Shown one piece after another: positions 36,088-45,314 of a stretch of 64,000 bases of DNA (its first letter is position 1; the number at the start of each line of letters is the position of its first letter). The stretch covers positions 4,266,001 to 4,330,000 of the forward strand of contig NZ_CP041402.1 in the NCBI RefSeq assembly GCF_007018905.1, given 5' to 3'. A program made the translations under genes and the position numbers. Under the pieces are notes generated by a model that was not told the DNA's origin, ran no database searches, and was given only the letters and a program-made list of their open reading frames with translations. This DNA comes from Tardiphaga sp. vice304 (lineage in GTDB: Bacteria > Pseudomonadota > Alphaproteobacteria > Rhizobiales > Xanthobacteraceae).

Positions 36088-37133
36088 ACATGACCACGCA
36101 CGTTTCACCGATGCCCGCCCGGCTTCCCGACGTCAACGCCGCCAGCCGGGATAGCGCCATCGACACGATGCGCGGCATTGCCATCCTGATGGTGATCGGC
36201 ATCCATTCCCTGCATCAGCCGCTGACGCCGGCCTGGGAAACCTGGCTCGACGCCGCGTTGCGGCCTTGCGTCCCGATCTTCCTGTTCGTCTCCGGTTACC
36301 TGACGATTCTTTCCGGCCGCGTGCCGCTGGCGCGGCGGTTCAAGGCAATCCTGATTCCCTATGCCATCGCCTTCGTGGCTGCCTATCTCTATATGGCATT
36401 GCATAACCCTACGATGGATCACCGCCCGACGGCCACTGCCGCGCGGTTCGCGCTCGCCTACGTCTTCGTGTATTATTATGTCTTTGTGTACGCCGGCTGC
36501 ACGGTCCTGCTCTGGCTGGTACTTCGTCCTTCACGAAACGGCACGCAACGGTCCCAGCCGCAAGTTGCGATTCGCCTGCTGTTGGCGATCGCGATTGGCC
36601 TGATCGCCGGGAGCTATCTCGATCCGCTGCTGTTCCGCTTCGACCTGTCTGCCGCTCTGGTGGAGGAAGTCCGCATGCGTGACATTCCCTTCTGGTTTGG
36701 CTTTGCTGCGCTCGGCGGGCTGGTCGCGATGCCCGGCGTGAGGGAGGCAATCGCCAGGATCCGCGTGCAGCTGATCACCATGACGCTGGCGCTTTACGTT
36801 GTATACGCCGCGGTCCGGCAGTTTCAGATCGGCGATGCCGCTGACTACGATTCCGTCGCATTCTTCTTTTATTCTGCGCTGCTCTGCACCGTGTTGTTTG
36901 CCATCAAATTGCGCTGTCCCTGGCTCGCCGCACTGGGATCAGGCAGCTACTTCCTGTATCTCTGGCATATCTTCGTGATCATGGGTTTGCGCGATCACAC
37001 CACACTGCGCCAGCTCGGGCCGCTCGCGGACTCCGCGATCACCGTGGCTGTAACCGTGGCGATCAGTGTCGCGGCCTTGCTGGCGATCCGGCGCCTGGCA
37101 GCGCCCCGCCTTTGCCGATGGATGGGGGCCTGA
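36084..37133 (+). CDS. Acyltransferase family 3 membrane protein (second copy)
   Basis: A second, clearly different membrane acyltransferase (349 residues, about ten helices). DTMRGIAILMVIGIHSLHQP near residues 27-46 holds the conserved Arg and His, and the end of the family core reads SGSYFLYLWHIFVIMGL. The ATG overlaps the previous stop (ATGA). Two tandem, diverged acyltransferases suggest two acyl decorations at different positions or with different groups, such as acetate and succinate; this is inferred from other exopolysaccharides. Confidence 0.9.
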   Translation: MNMTTHVSPMPARLPDVNAASRDSAIDTMRGIAILMVIGIHSLHQPLTPAWETWLDAALRPCVPIFLFVSGYLTILSGRVPLARRFKAILIPYAIAFVAAYLYMALHNPTMDHRPTATAARFALAYVFVYYYVFVYAGCTVLLWLVLRPSRNGTQRSQPQVAIRLLLAIAIGLIAGSYLDPLLFRFDLSAALVEEVRMRDIPFWFGFAALGGLVAMPGVREAIARIRVQLITMTLALYVVYAAVRQFQIGDAADYDSVAFFFYSALLCTVLFAIKLRCPWLAALGSGSYFLYLWHIFVIMGLRDHTTLRQLGPLADSAITVAVTVAISVAALLAIRRLAAPRLCRWMGA

Positions 37134-37135
37134 CC

Positions 37136-38575
37136 ATGCTGCTGCGACAGACCCTGCTCTATATGCCGGCACAGATCATCGGGCCGCTGTTCCAACTGGT
37201 GGCGATGGTCGTCTGGACCCATGTGATCGATGACCACACGCTCGGGGTCATCACCCTGGTCACCGCTACGCACGAATTGTTGCAGATCGGCTTTCTCGCC
37301 TGGTGGTCGCAATACGCGCTGCGTTTCTTCGGTCGCTACCAGGACAAGCACAGCGCCGAGCGGTTCTATCGCACTGAGAATACCATCTTGCTGGCCTCGG
37401 TCATCCTGCAGAGCGCAGCCATGGTTGGCGTGCTGCTGCTGGTGATTGCGCCGGACGCCAACGCCTGGTTGCTCGTCGCCACCGTTGCTTATGTCATCAC
37501 CCGTTCGCTGAACCTGTATATCGGCGAGCGTGCCCGCGTCAGGCAACAGATCGGTGTCTATACCACTCAGCAGATCTTCGGCCCTGCGGTTGGCTTCTTG
37601 CTCGGCATCATTCTGATCAGGATCTTTGGCGCATCGGCCGAATGGCCGCTGGCGGGATACGCAATCGCGCAACTGGTTGCCGCGCTTGTCGTACTGCCAG
37701 TGATCGGCCATGGGCGGCAGTTGTGGCCGGTAGATCGCGAGATCGTCGATCACGCGCTGCGCTACGGTATCCCGCTCATTATCGGCGGCGCGCTTGGCTG
37801 GGTCGGCCTCAATGCATCGCGCTTTATCGTCAACGACCTGCAAGGCGTCGCCGCCGCCGGTCTGTTCGCGGTGGGCTACGGGCTTGGCCAGCGCGCGGCA
37901 GCGGTCGCGGCCATGCTGGTCACCGCGGCGGCGTTTCCACTTGCCGTCAAGAGCATGGAGCAAGGCGGCAGCAAGGCCGCGATGCGTCAGCTGGCCGACA
38001 ACAGCGCCCTGCTGATCGCGATCCTGGCGCCAAGCGTTCTGGGCATCTTCATGCTGCGAACCGAAATCGTGCACCTGCTGATCGCAGCGCCGTTCCAGCA
38101 TGTGACGCTGGCAGTACTTCCGCTTGCGGTGCTGGCCGGCTCGATTCGCAATCTGCGCGCGCATTTCGGCGACCAGGTTTTTCTGCTTCACAGTCGAACG
38201 CGACTGATGATCATCGTGGCGGCCATCGACGCGCTGGTGACCGTCGTCTCCAGCGTCGTCTTCATCAAATACTGGGGACTAGCGGGCGCAGCCGCCGCGA
38301 CCGTCGCCGCGGCTACCATGGCGGCAGCCGTCAGCTTCTCCATCGGCTTCGTCAAGTTTGGCCTGACTCTGCCGATGGCGCATCTGTGGCGAATTGCAGC
38401 CGCTGCTGGCACGATGGCGGCCGTGCTTGCCGAATTTCAGGAAGCTCGCTCTTCCCTGGCCGTTGCGATGCATATCGCAGCCGGAGCCGCCATTTACATC
38501 GGCATTCTTAGTCTGCTCTACGCGCCGACGCTAATCAGGCTGGCGCGATCGCGATCGGTGAAGTCGGCGACATAG
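37136..38575 (+). CDS. Oligosaccharide flippase, Wzx-like (MOP superfamily)
   Basis: Polytopic membrane protein (479 residues, about 12-14 helices) expected to flip the lipid-linked repeat unit to the periplasm. It shows features of polysaccharide-type MOP transporters: a first helix with LLYMPAQIIGPLFQLVAMVVW, paired helices with central charges (RSLNLYIGERARVRQ) and the internal repeat beginning ALRYGIPLIIGGALGW near residue 210. The ATG at 37136 is preceded by GGGGG and lies two bases after the acyltransferase stop. The operon meets the antisense GH10 gene 14 bp after its end. Confidence 0.9.
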   Translation: MLLRQTLLYMPAQIIGPLFQLVAMVVWTHVIDDHTLGVITLVTATHELLQIGFLAWWSQYALRFFGRYQDKHSAERFYRTENTILLASVILQSAAMVGVLLLVIAPDANAWLLVATVAYVITRSLNLYIGERARVRQQIGVYTTQQIFGPAVGFLLGIILIRIFGASAEWPLAGYAIAQLVAALVVLPVIGHGRQLWPVDREIVDHALRYGIPLIIGGALGWVGLNASRFIVNDLQGVAAAGLFAVGYGLGQRAAAVAAMLVTAAAFPLAVKSMEQGGSKAAMRQLADNSALLIAILAPSVLGIFMLRTEIVHLLIAAPFQHVTLAVLPLAVLAGSIRNLRAHFGDQVFLLHSRTRLMIIVAAIDALVTVVSSVVFIKYWGLAGAAAATVAAATMAAAVSFSIGFVKFGLTLPMAHLWRIAAAAGTMAAVLAEFQEARSSLAVAMHIAAGAAIYIGILSLLYAPTLIRLARSRSVKSAT

Positions 38576-38588
38576 CCTCGGGCGCAGA

Positions 38589-39683
38589 TCATGCCCTTCT
38601 CGCATTCCGGAAGGCCCGCGCCATGGCGTACCATAGCGGCTTCTTCTGCATCTCCGAATCAAACGGTAGCGGCCGCGGCAGGCGCTGGGCTAGCGGATCC
38701 TTCTTTCTGGCTGCGTCCGTATAGAACGAATAGTTGTCTGCCAACTCCCATGCGATAACCGTCGTGACCGCCGGAATCCGCAGCACGTTATCGAGAAATT
38801 TCTCCGCCGTGTCGGCAATCATCGCGTCGCGAGTGGCGATATCATCCGGAAACGTGTCGTCGCGGACGTCGAATTCGGTGATGTAGATCTCCACCTTGCG
38901 ATCGGCCAGCGCATGAACGAACTCGGCAAAGCGCGCCGGATCGTGCGGATAACGCGGCTGCAGATGGCCCTGCAGGCCCACCGCATGGAGTGGCACACCG
39001 GCATGCTGCAGCTCATCGACCAGGCGCAGCAAACCCGCGCGCACGGCGAGGCCGACATCGTCGTCGCGCTCGGTCTGCGCCTCGTTGAGGACAAATTTGG
39101 TTTTGTTGTCGGCCATAGCCGCGCGTGCGAAGGCGCGCTGCACATAGCCGGGACCGAAGGCATCGTACCAGGGACCGAGACGATATCCGCCGGGCGCCTT
39201 ATGGCCTGGCCAAAACGGCTCGTTGACAATGTCCCAGGAATGCAACTGTCCCGCGTAACGCCCGACGACTTCATCGATATAGCGATCAAAAAAGACCTGA
39301 CGCTCCGCCGTGGTCATGCTCCTGATCCATTGCGGGACCCACTCGTTCCAGATCAGACAGTGGCCGCGCATCGGAATCTTGTTTGCCGCGCAAAATTGCA
39401 GCAGTCGATCGGCACTATCGAAACGCTTTGGCCCGGATTGTCCGGCAATCGTCCCGATTTTCATCGCCACGTCCGTTGTAACAATTCGTGCGTGGTTCGT
39501 ATAAAGCTCGCGGTAAGCCGCGTCCTTGTCGATCACTGGCCCGGCTGCAGCGCCAAATAGCAAACCATTTGAAGCCGCTATGTGTCCCAAACCCTGCTGG
39601 GGTGCAGCACTCGCATGTTTTCCCAGGATAGAAAGCGTACCTGCGAGAGCAGCAATCGCCTGTCGCCGTGACAACTTATTCAT
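38589..39683 (-). CDS. Glycoside hydrolase family 10 (endo-1,4-beta-xylanase-like), exported
   Basis: GH10-family glycanase (364 residues) within the exopolysaccharide locus but on the opposite strand. The N-terminus MNKLSRRQAIAALAGTLSIL is a twin-arginine-type signal. The acid/base Glu is in WDIVNEP near residue 155 and the nucleophile Glu in IYITEFDV near 262. The usual GHTLVWH motif reads GHCLIWNEWVPQW, so the conserved His after Trp is Asn. The ATG at 39683 follows GGAATG. In this setting it may trim or release the secreted polymer, hinting at a beta-1,4-linked backbone; plant xylan as a substrate is less likely. Confidence 0.88.
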   Translation of the reverse strand: MNKLSRRQAIAALAGTLSILGKHASAAPQQGLGHIAASNGLLFGAAAGPVIDKDAAYRELYTNHARIVTTDVAMKIGTIAGQSGPKRFDSADRLLQFCAANKIPMRGHCLIWNEWVPQWIRSMTTAERQVFFDRYIDEVVGRYAGQLHSWDIVNEPFWPGHKAPGGYRLGPWYDAFGPGYVQRAFARAAMADNKTKFVLNEAQTERDDDVGLAVRAGLLRLVDELQHAGVPLHAVGLQGHLQPRYPHDPARFAEFVHALADRKVEIYITEFDVRDDTFPDDIATRDAMIADTAEKFLDNVLRIPAVTTVIAWELADNYSFYTDAARKKDPLAQRLPRPLPFDSEMQKKPLWYAMARAFRNARRA

Positions 39684-39849
39684 CGATACATTCCGATCAA
39701 TCACACAATGCGGCATCGCCGTGATGCTCCCACCATCGTTGCGTCGCAATAGATCGATTTGATGACGTGATCGTGGATGTGTCTCGACGATCTGTTCGCC
39801 GCTGCTGCAACGGGACAGTCATCGATTGAAGGTCGGCGCACGCGATCAC

Positions 39850-40659
39850 ATGATATCGGAGATCGACAAATTGGACACACATCTCGCGTCCCCCGACCTC
39901 ACGGTCGACGGCATCGCCGTCAACGTTCACTCGCTTCCGGAAGGCGTCTCATCCATCGTCGATGCAGCTGAACACGGCGACAATTTCAGCGTCTGCACGC
40001 TCAATCTCGACCATGTGGAGAAGCTGCGGCATCATCCCGCTTTTCTGTCGGCGTATCGCCGCGCGCGGTTTGTTACGGCCGACGGCTTTCCCATCGTGGC
40101 CTTGAGTCGTCTGCTGGGCACGCCTATCGACCGCACCACGGGCGCCGATCTAGTGGAGCCGGTTTGCCGCGAAGCAGGCAAGAAGCGCCTTCCCGTGTTT
40201 CTTCTTGGCTCGAACGATTCGACGCTTGAGGCAGCGTCGCAGCGCTTGCGCGATCGGTATGAAGGTCTGGATGTCGTGGGCTGCATCGCGCCCGGACGGA
40301 ATTTCGAAGCCTATTCCGGAGAGGCGGACATCGCCATCGACCGGATTCGCCGCTCCGGCGCAAAAATATGTTTTGTCGCGCTCGGTGCGCCGCGCCAGGA
40401 GCTGTTCGCGGCGCGCTGCCTGGATGAACTCACCGGCACCGGCATGCTGTGCATCGGTGCAGCGCTGGATTTCATCGCGGGCACGCAGACCCGTGCGCCC
40501 GCGCTCTCCCAGAAATACGGGCTCGAATGGGCATGGCGCATGCTGCAGAATCCCAGACGGCTCGCCCCGCGCTATGCGCGCTGTCTCGGCACCGTGCCGC
40601 AGTTGGTAGCCCGCACATTGCCGCAGATTTTCGGCGCCCGCATGAGGAAGGCAGCATGA
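39850..40659 (+). CDS. WecG/TagA/CpsF family glycosyltransferase
   Basis: Glycosyltransferase of family GT26 (269 residues), usually adding ManNAcA, ManNAc or glucose to the lipid-linked acceptor. Visible motifs: FSVCTLNLDHVEKLRHHPAF near residues 48-67, TADGFPIVALSRLLG, TTGADLVEPVC near 106-116, VFLLGSND and CFVALGAPRQELFAAR near 185-200. The ATG at 39850 gives the usual length. It starts a plus-strand set after the antisense GH10 gene, with 166 bp between them for divergent promoters. Confidence 0.92.
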   Translation: MISEIDKLDTHLASPDLTVDGIAVNVHSLPEGVSSIVDAAEHGDNFSVCTLNLDHVEKLRHHPAFLSAYRRARFVTADGFPIVALSRLLGTPIDRTTGADLVEPVCREAGKKRLPVFLLGSNDSTLEAASQRLRDRYEGLDVVGCIAPGRNFEAYSGEADIAIDRIRRSGAKICFVALGAPRQELFAARCLDELTGTGMLCIGAALDFIAGTQTRAPALSQKYGLEWAWRMLQNPRRLAPRYARCLGTVPQLVARTLPQIFGARMRKAA

Positions 40660-41933
40660 TTTCGACAGTGACCCTGGCGCAGCGGGCGCGAAACGTTAGC
40701 CATATGCCGGAACGATATCAGATCTGCTTGCTGCATCCGTTCGACCCGCGGGGCTCGAAGGTGGGCGGGCTGGAAACCTACATTCGCGACTTCATCACCT
40801 TCCATCCCACCGACACCGACCTGCTTTTCATCGGTGTCGATTCCACCGGCGATCTCAAGCTCGGGGAGATTCACAGGCTCACCTTCCGCGGCCGCACCTT
40901 CGACTTCCTTCCTATTCTGCATTACTCGGACATCCAGGCCCGCGAGGCCGCGCAAACAATTCGCGCGTCCCTCACCGGCCAGTTTTTCGTGGCGCTGCTG
41001 CGCTACTTCGCTCCAATCGCAAAGATCATTCGCCGTAGAAAATGCTCGATTGACCTGCGCCGCGTTGAATTCTCATGGCTACCGACGTTGCTGCGGCTGC
41101 CGTTCGTGCAGATGCTGCATGGCGAAGGTGCGCCGAAAATGCAGATGGATTCGCTGTTGCGGAAATATGCGTTCGTTCACAATGTGGGAGAGCGTTTTGC
41201 AGTCGCCATGAGCGAACGTTTTCTCTGCGTCAATCCATTCATTACCGAACGGCTGCAGAAGACCTATCCGCACAGTCGGAAGAAGATCGATACGCTCTGG
41301 ACCTGGGTAAACACCGACATCTTCAAGCCGCAACCGTTCACGGCCGAGACCGCACCGTTTCGGATCGTGTTCGCCGGACGTCTCGACGAGTTCAAGGATC
41401 CGCCGCTGATGTTCAAGACCATCGATCGGTTGCGCGAGCACCTGAACGGAAAGATCGAATTTCACTATATCGGCACCAGCGATCCGCATCGCTTCGCCGA
41501 ATTCGCGGCCATCGAGCCCATCACCGTGCGACACGGCTTCAAGGATGCCGCGGGCATGGCTGCGACGCTTGCATCGGCCCATGCCGGAATTTTGACATCC
41601 GAATTCGAGGGGATGCCACGCTGCGTGCTGGAAATGCTGGCCGTCGGACGTCCGGTCGTCGCGGTGCATTTACCGCAACTCGAACCGGTGATCCACGACG
41701 GCAGCAGCGGCTACCTCGTGCCACGTCACGGCACGCCCGACGATATGGCCGACAAGCTGGCGCAGCGGTTTCTCGACATTCGCGCCGCCATCGCGGCCGG
41801 CGGCCTGTCCCCCGACATGATTGCGGAATCGATCTCCGACTTCACGCCGAACACCCAGCTGGCGCGCGTCTATGGCTATCACAAGGATATCCAGAACTCG
41901 CGATTCATGGCTGCGGCGTCACACTCCTGTTGA
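40656..41933 (+). CDS. Glycosyltransferase family 4 protein
   Basis: GT-B glycosyltransferase (425 residues). The N-terminal acceptor domain begins ICLLHPFDPRGSKVGGLETY with the Gly-rich loop of GT4 enzymes. The C-terminal domain has FRIVFAGRLDEFKDPPLMF near 238-256 and the signature EFEGMPRCVLEMLAVGRPVVA near 317-337. The ATG overlaps the wecG-like stop (ATGA) and is preceded by GAGGAAGG, a strong ribosome site. It is one of three GT4 enzymes in the locus. Confidence 0.92.
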   Translation: MISTVTLAQRARNVSHMPERYQICLLHPFDPRGSKVGGLETYIRDFITFHPTDTDLLFIGVDSTGDLKLGEIHRLTFRGRTFDFLPILHYSDIQAREAAQTIRASLTGQFFVALLRYFAPIAKIIRRRKCSIDLRRVEFSWLPTLLRLPFVQMLHGEGAPKMQMDSLLRKYAFVHNVGERFAVAMSERFLCVNPFITERLQKTYPHSRKKIDTLWTWVNTDIFKPQPFTAETAPFRIVFAGRLDEFKDPPLMFKTIDRLREHLNGKIEFHYIGTSDPHRFAEFAAIEPITVRHGFKDAAGMAATLASAHAGILTSEFEGMPRCVLEMLAVGRPVVAVHLPQLEPVIHDGSSGYLVPRHGTPDDMADKLAQRFLDIRAAIAAGGLSPDMIAESISDFTPNTQLARVYGYHKDIQNSRFMAAASHSC

Positions 41934-41941
41934 GGTCCGAT

Positions 41942-43138
41942 TTGAACATTTTGTTGCTCACCAGCGAGTTCTCCCCCGCACAGGGCGGAATTGGAACCTA
42001 TGCCCGAGAAATGGCGCTGGCCGCGACCGCTCTCGGAGCAGATGTCACGGTTGCGGCTCCGGCGTATGCCCGGGGCGCGGCCAACGATGACGATCCCCTG
42101 ACGTTCCCGGTCCAGCGTTTCCCGGGAGGCCTGCATTCGTCGCGCGACCTGCCCGCCAAGATCGCGCTCGCTCGCCAGATGGTTCGCCACAAACAGTACG
42201 ATGTCGTGCACGGCGCTGACTGGCCGTTCTTCATCCCCGTCGCCCTGTCACGGGGGCTGACCAAAGCCCGGCTGCTGATGACGGTTCACGGCACCGAGAT
42301 CAACGAAGTCCAGACGCCGCTCAAGCGTCTCGCCATTGAGGCCTCCGGCGCGTTCGGCAGGCGCACCGAGATTATCGCCAACAGCAGATACACCCTGGAT
42401 CTGTTCAGCGAAAAGTTTCCGGCAAAGTCGCCGCGCGCCAAGGCGGTGCAACTGGGCGTATCCCCGTTCTGGTTTGGCCAAGGACGATCGCGCGACGACA
42501 CCCGCAGGGTCCTCGGCATCATGGAGGATCGGGTCGTGATTGTGACCGTGGCCCGGATCACGCGCCGCAAGGGACACCATCTGACGCTCGCAGCGCTCAA
42601 TACACTTACGGACGATTTGCGCAGACGCATCACCTGGCTGGTCATCGGCCCCGATGGCGAAGCCGACTATGTCGACGCCCTGCGAAGTGTCGTCGGGGTG
42701 ACAGATTGCGACGTGCGCCTGCTCGGCGCCCTTCCCGATGCGGCGATCCGCGACATCTACAACGCCGCCGATTTCTTCTGCCTGACCTCCGCGCCGGATC
42801 CATCCGGCCGCGTCGAGGGGTTTGGCCTGGTCTATCTGGAAGCCGGCGGCGCCGGCCTTCCGAGCGTCGCGACGGCGATCGGCGGTGTGCCCGACGCCGT
42901 CATCGCCGACGTGAGCGGCTTGCTGGTCGTGCCAAACGTGATCGCCATCGCCGAAGCCATCGCACGAATGGCGGGCGACCACAGCCTGCGCGCGCTCCTC
43001 ACCGCGGGCGCCGTCGCCCATGCGCGCGCTTTGTCGTGGGAGCGCTGTGCGGCCGAAACGTACGGGCTTGCGCGCAAGACGGCGCCGGATGTCGCGACGG
43101 GCGAACAAATGGTCGCCGTACCGAGCATCGCCCTATGA
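41942..43138 (+). CDS. Glycosyltransferase family 4 protein (TTG start)
   Basis: GT-B glycosyltransferase (398 residues). It starts with NILLLTSEFSPAQGGIGTYA, the canonical acceptor-domain loop, so the TTG at 41942 is the natural start; GAGG lies seven bases upstream and no ATG occurs before the motif. The donor domain has IVTVARITRRKGHHLTLAAL near 200 and the GT4 signature RVEGFGLVYLEAGGAGLPSVA near 290-310. It follows the previous glycosyltransferase after eight bases and overlaps the next gene by four. Confidence 0.92.
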   Translation: MNILLLTSEFSPAQGGIGTYAREMALAATALGADVTVAAPAYARGAANDDDPLTFPVQRFPGGLHSSRDLPAKIALARQMVRHKQYDVVHGADWPFFIPVALSRGLTKARLLMTVHGTEINEVQTPLKRLAIEASGAFGRRTEIIANSRYTLDLFSEKFPAKSPRAKAVQLGVSPFWFGQGRSRDDTRRVLGIMEDRVVIVTVARITRRKGHHLTLAALNTLTDDLRRRITWLVIGPDGEADYVDALRSVVGVTDCDVRLLGALPDAAIRDIYNAADFFCLTSAPDPSGRVEGFGLVYLEAGGAGLPSVATAIGGVPDAVIADVSGLLVVPNVIAIAEAIARMAGDHSLRALLTAGAVAHARALSWERCAAETYGLARKTAPDVATGEQMVAVPSIAL

Positions 43139-43542
43139 AGGGCATAGCGTCGGCCGTGCTGTTACTCGCGCTCGCAAGCGGCGCCGCACAAGCAGAGAAT
43201 TGCGGCAAGAGCCGCGACTATCTGCTGGGCGGGCTCGCGGGAGATCTGCCCATGCCGCGGCAAGCCTATGAAAGCCTGTTCAAGACATGCATGACGACGT
43301 CCGGCATGGCCAACGTCAAGGATGCCTACATGCTGAAGGACGGCGGCATCGCCGTCACGCCCAAGCAGGACAGCATCTCGGCGACCGCGGCAACGTTGTC
43401 GCGATTTTGCGACAACTATCCCCGCTCCACGCTGCGATTTCTGACCCGCAGGGAGATCCGGCAGACAGCAGCCCTATCGGCAATCGTCCGGATCTCATCA
43501 CAATCATCGACATCCTGCCAAAAGATCAAAGGCATTTTGTGA
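43135..43542 (+). CDS. Small secreted hypothetical protein with four cysteines
   Basis: A 135-residue protein with a clear Sec signal peptide (MKGIASAVLLLALASGAAQA). The mature part of about 115 residues has four cysteines (in ENCGKS, KTCMTT, RFCDNY and TSCQKI), suggesting two disulfide bonds in the periplasm. No family is recognised. The ATG overlaps the glycosyltransferase stop (ATGA), so it is translated as the last gene of the exopolysaccharide operon and probably has a role in export or assembly there. Confidence 0.7.
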   Translation: MKGIASAVLLLALASGAAQAENCGKSRDYLLGGLAGDLPMPRQAYESLFKTCMTTSGMANVKDAYMLKDGGIAVTPKQDSISATAATLSRFCDNYPRSTLRFLTRREIRQTAALSAIVRISSQSSTSCQKIKGIL

Positions 43543-43615
43543 CTGGGCAAATAACGCATGGCGGCGGTCTGCGCTTCGGTTTTTGGTAAAATCAATCGTG
43601 GCCGCCGAAGGCTAT

Positions 43616-43632
43616 CATGATTGAGAATCATG
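43616..43632. other. Short inverted repeat between convergent genes
   Basis: CATGATT and AATCATG form perfect 7-bp arms around GAG, 74 bp behind the exopolysaccharide operon and about 40 bp before the end of the CoA-transferase gene. There is no T-run, so it is a weak terminator candidate. It may be chance. Confidence 0.3.
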
Positions 43633-43669
43633 CGCACCAAGTTCGGGCTGCAATCCGATCCTCACCGGT

Positions 43670-44893
43670 CTAGACGATACCCTTCTTCCTAAGCGCGGCG
43701 ACCCGTTCGCCGTCGTAACCGATGGTGGACAGGATCTCGTCCGTGTTGCAGCCGAGCAGCGGCGGCGCGCGATACTCGGTGATCGGCGTGCCCGAGAAAG
43801 TCAGCGGATTTCGGACGAGCGAAAGCGCCGGCTCGAAGGGATGGTCCACGCTCACGCGCATGCCGCGGGCCTGAACGTGAGGATCCGAAAAAATCTGATC
43901 GAAGTCGTTGATCGGGCCGGACGGCACGCCGACGGCCTCCAGACGCTCCAGCCAGTAGGCGACCGGCTGCTTCAGGAAAAGACCGGCGAAGATGGCCATG
44001 ATCTCTTTGCCGTGGACGACGCGATCATTGTTTTTCAGGAAGCGCGGATCTTTCGCCAGGCCCGGCTCGCCGAGCACGTCGCATGTGCGCTGGAACTGAC
44101 CGTCGTTGCCATTGACGAGCATCAACTCGCCGTCGGTGCAACGGAAGACACCGGCCGGCATGCCGCCATTGCCCCAGGTGCCGCGACGCGGCGGGACCTT
44201 GCCGTTGATGAGATAGATCTGCAGCCAATGCGATAGCGAGGCGATCACGGTATCGAAGAGACAAGCATCGATATGCTGTCCCTCGCCGCCGCCAGCGTCG
44301 CGATGATAGAGCGCCGACATAACTCCGATGGTGGCGTTCAGGCCGGTCATATAGTCAACGATCGAGGGACCGACCTTCATTGGACCTTCGCCAGGCTCAC
44401 CATCGAGATGGCCGGTGACGCTCATGAGACCGCCCATCGCTTGCAGGATCGCGTCGTAGCCGGCACGTGTGGCATACGGACCTGTTTGTCCGAAGCCCGT
44501 CACGGAGCAGTAGACAATGCGTGGGTTGATAGCTTTGATCGCGTCGTAGTCGAGACCATAGCGCTTGAGGTCGCCTACTTTATAGTTTTCCAACAACACG
44601 TCGGCGGTCTTGACGAGTTCACGAATGATCTCCTGGCCTTCCGCCGTAGCCACATTGACCGTGACCGACTTCTTATTGCGGTTGGCGCAGAGATAGAATG
44701 AATTATCGAGTCTGCTACCTTCCGGATCGGTCAGATAAGGAGGGCCGAACGCGCGGGAATCGTCGCCAGTTCCGGGGCGTTCGATTTTGATGACCTCAGC
44801 GCCGAGATCACCGAGCATCTGACCGGATATCGGGCCGGCAAGCACCCGCGTCATATCGATAACCTTGATGCCCGTGAGCGGCAGAGCCGACAT
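43670..44893 (-). CDS. CaiB/BaiF family CoA-transferase (class III)
   Basis: Class III CoA-transferase (407 residues) that moves CoA between carboxylic acids, as in formyl-CoA, carnitine or succinyl-CoA transferases. It starts LTGIKVIDMTRVLAGPISGQMLGDLGAEV, the conserved first loop, and has ENYKVGDLKRYGLDY and YCSVTGFGQTGPYATRAGYD, whose Asp near residue 167 is the catalytic acyl-carrying residue. AGGAGG lies five bases before the ATG. No dedicated partner gene lies beside it, so the acid is unknown. Confidence 0.92.
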   Translation of the reverse strand: MSALPLTGIKVIDMTRVLAGPISGQMLGDLGAEVIKIERPGTGDDSRAFGPPYLTDPEGSRLDNSFYLCANRNKKSVTVNVATAEGQEIIRELVKTADVLLENYKVGDLKRYGLDYDAIKAINPRIVYCSVTGFGQTGPYATRAGYDAILQAMGGLMSVTGHLDGEPGEGPMKVGPSIVDYMTGLNATIGVMSALYHRDAGGGEGQHIDACLFDTVIASLSHWLQIYLINGKVPPRRGTWGNGGMPAGVFRCTDGELMLVNGNDGQFQRTCDVLGEPGLAKDPRFLKNNDRVVHGKEIMAIFAGLFLKQPVAYWLERLEAVGVPSGPINDFDQIFSDPHVQARGMRVSVDHPFEPALSLVRNPLTFSGTPITEYRAPPLLGCNTDEILSTIGYDGERVAALRKKGIV

Positions 44894-45314
44894 GCATTCC
44901 TCCTGTTAGGTCTATTCGTCACGTCGGCCGCGGTGGACGTGTGAAGCGAGCGCTTACAGGAAAATCACCCGGAGTGCACTTCTTTCTGAGCATGAGGGCT
45001 ATCCAATTCAGGCGGGCACGGAATGGCGCTCTTGATTCCCGGATACCGGAATTTCAAGCCCAAGCAGCCCCTTACGAATCAGCCGGATTATCCGGGAGGG
45101 ACGGGTCCGTGATGACATGGGCATACCGGTAGCGCGCACCGCCGCTGCGAATGGGTCCGACCGGCCTGGGGCATGATCCAATATTTCGGTCAGATGCCAA
45201 TCTTCACGCTGTTCCATACTCTCCTCGTCACCCACCTGCTCAATCGAATAAAATCAGGCATGACAAGGCCTTGCACGTCCCAAGGTTCCTGCTTCGCGGA
45301 TCGGCCTGCCAACG
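44894..45314. other. Intergenic stretch without a supported gene
   Basis: About 420 bp between the CoA-transferase start and the soxA stop. It must contain the CoA-transferase promoter and the end of the sox operon transcript. Short open frames occur on both strands, but none has a ribosome site with a plausible product, and no clear hairpin terminator was found for the sox operon. Confidence 0.5.

Noticed and set aside
43560..43608. GGCGGC and GCCGCC arms as a terminator of the exopolysaccharide operon
   Set aside because: The loop is long, the arms pair poorly beyond six bases and no T-run follows the second arm.
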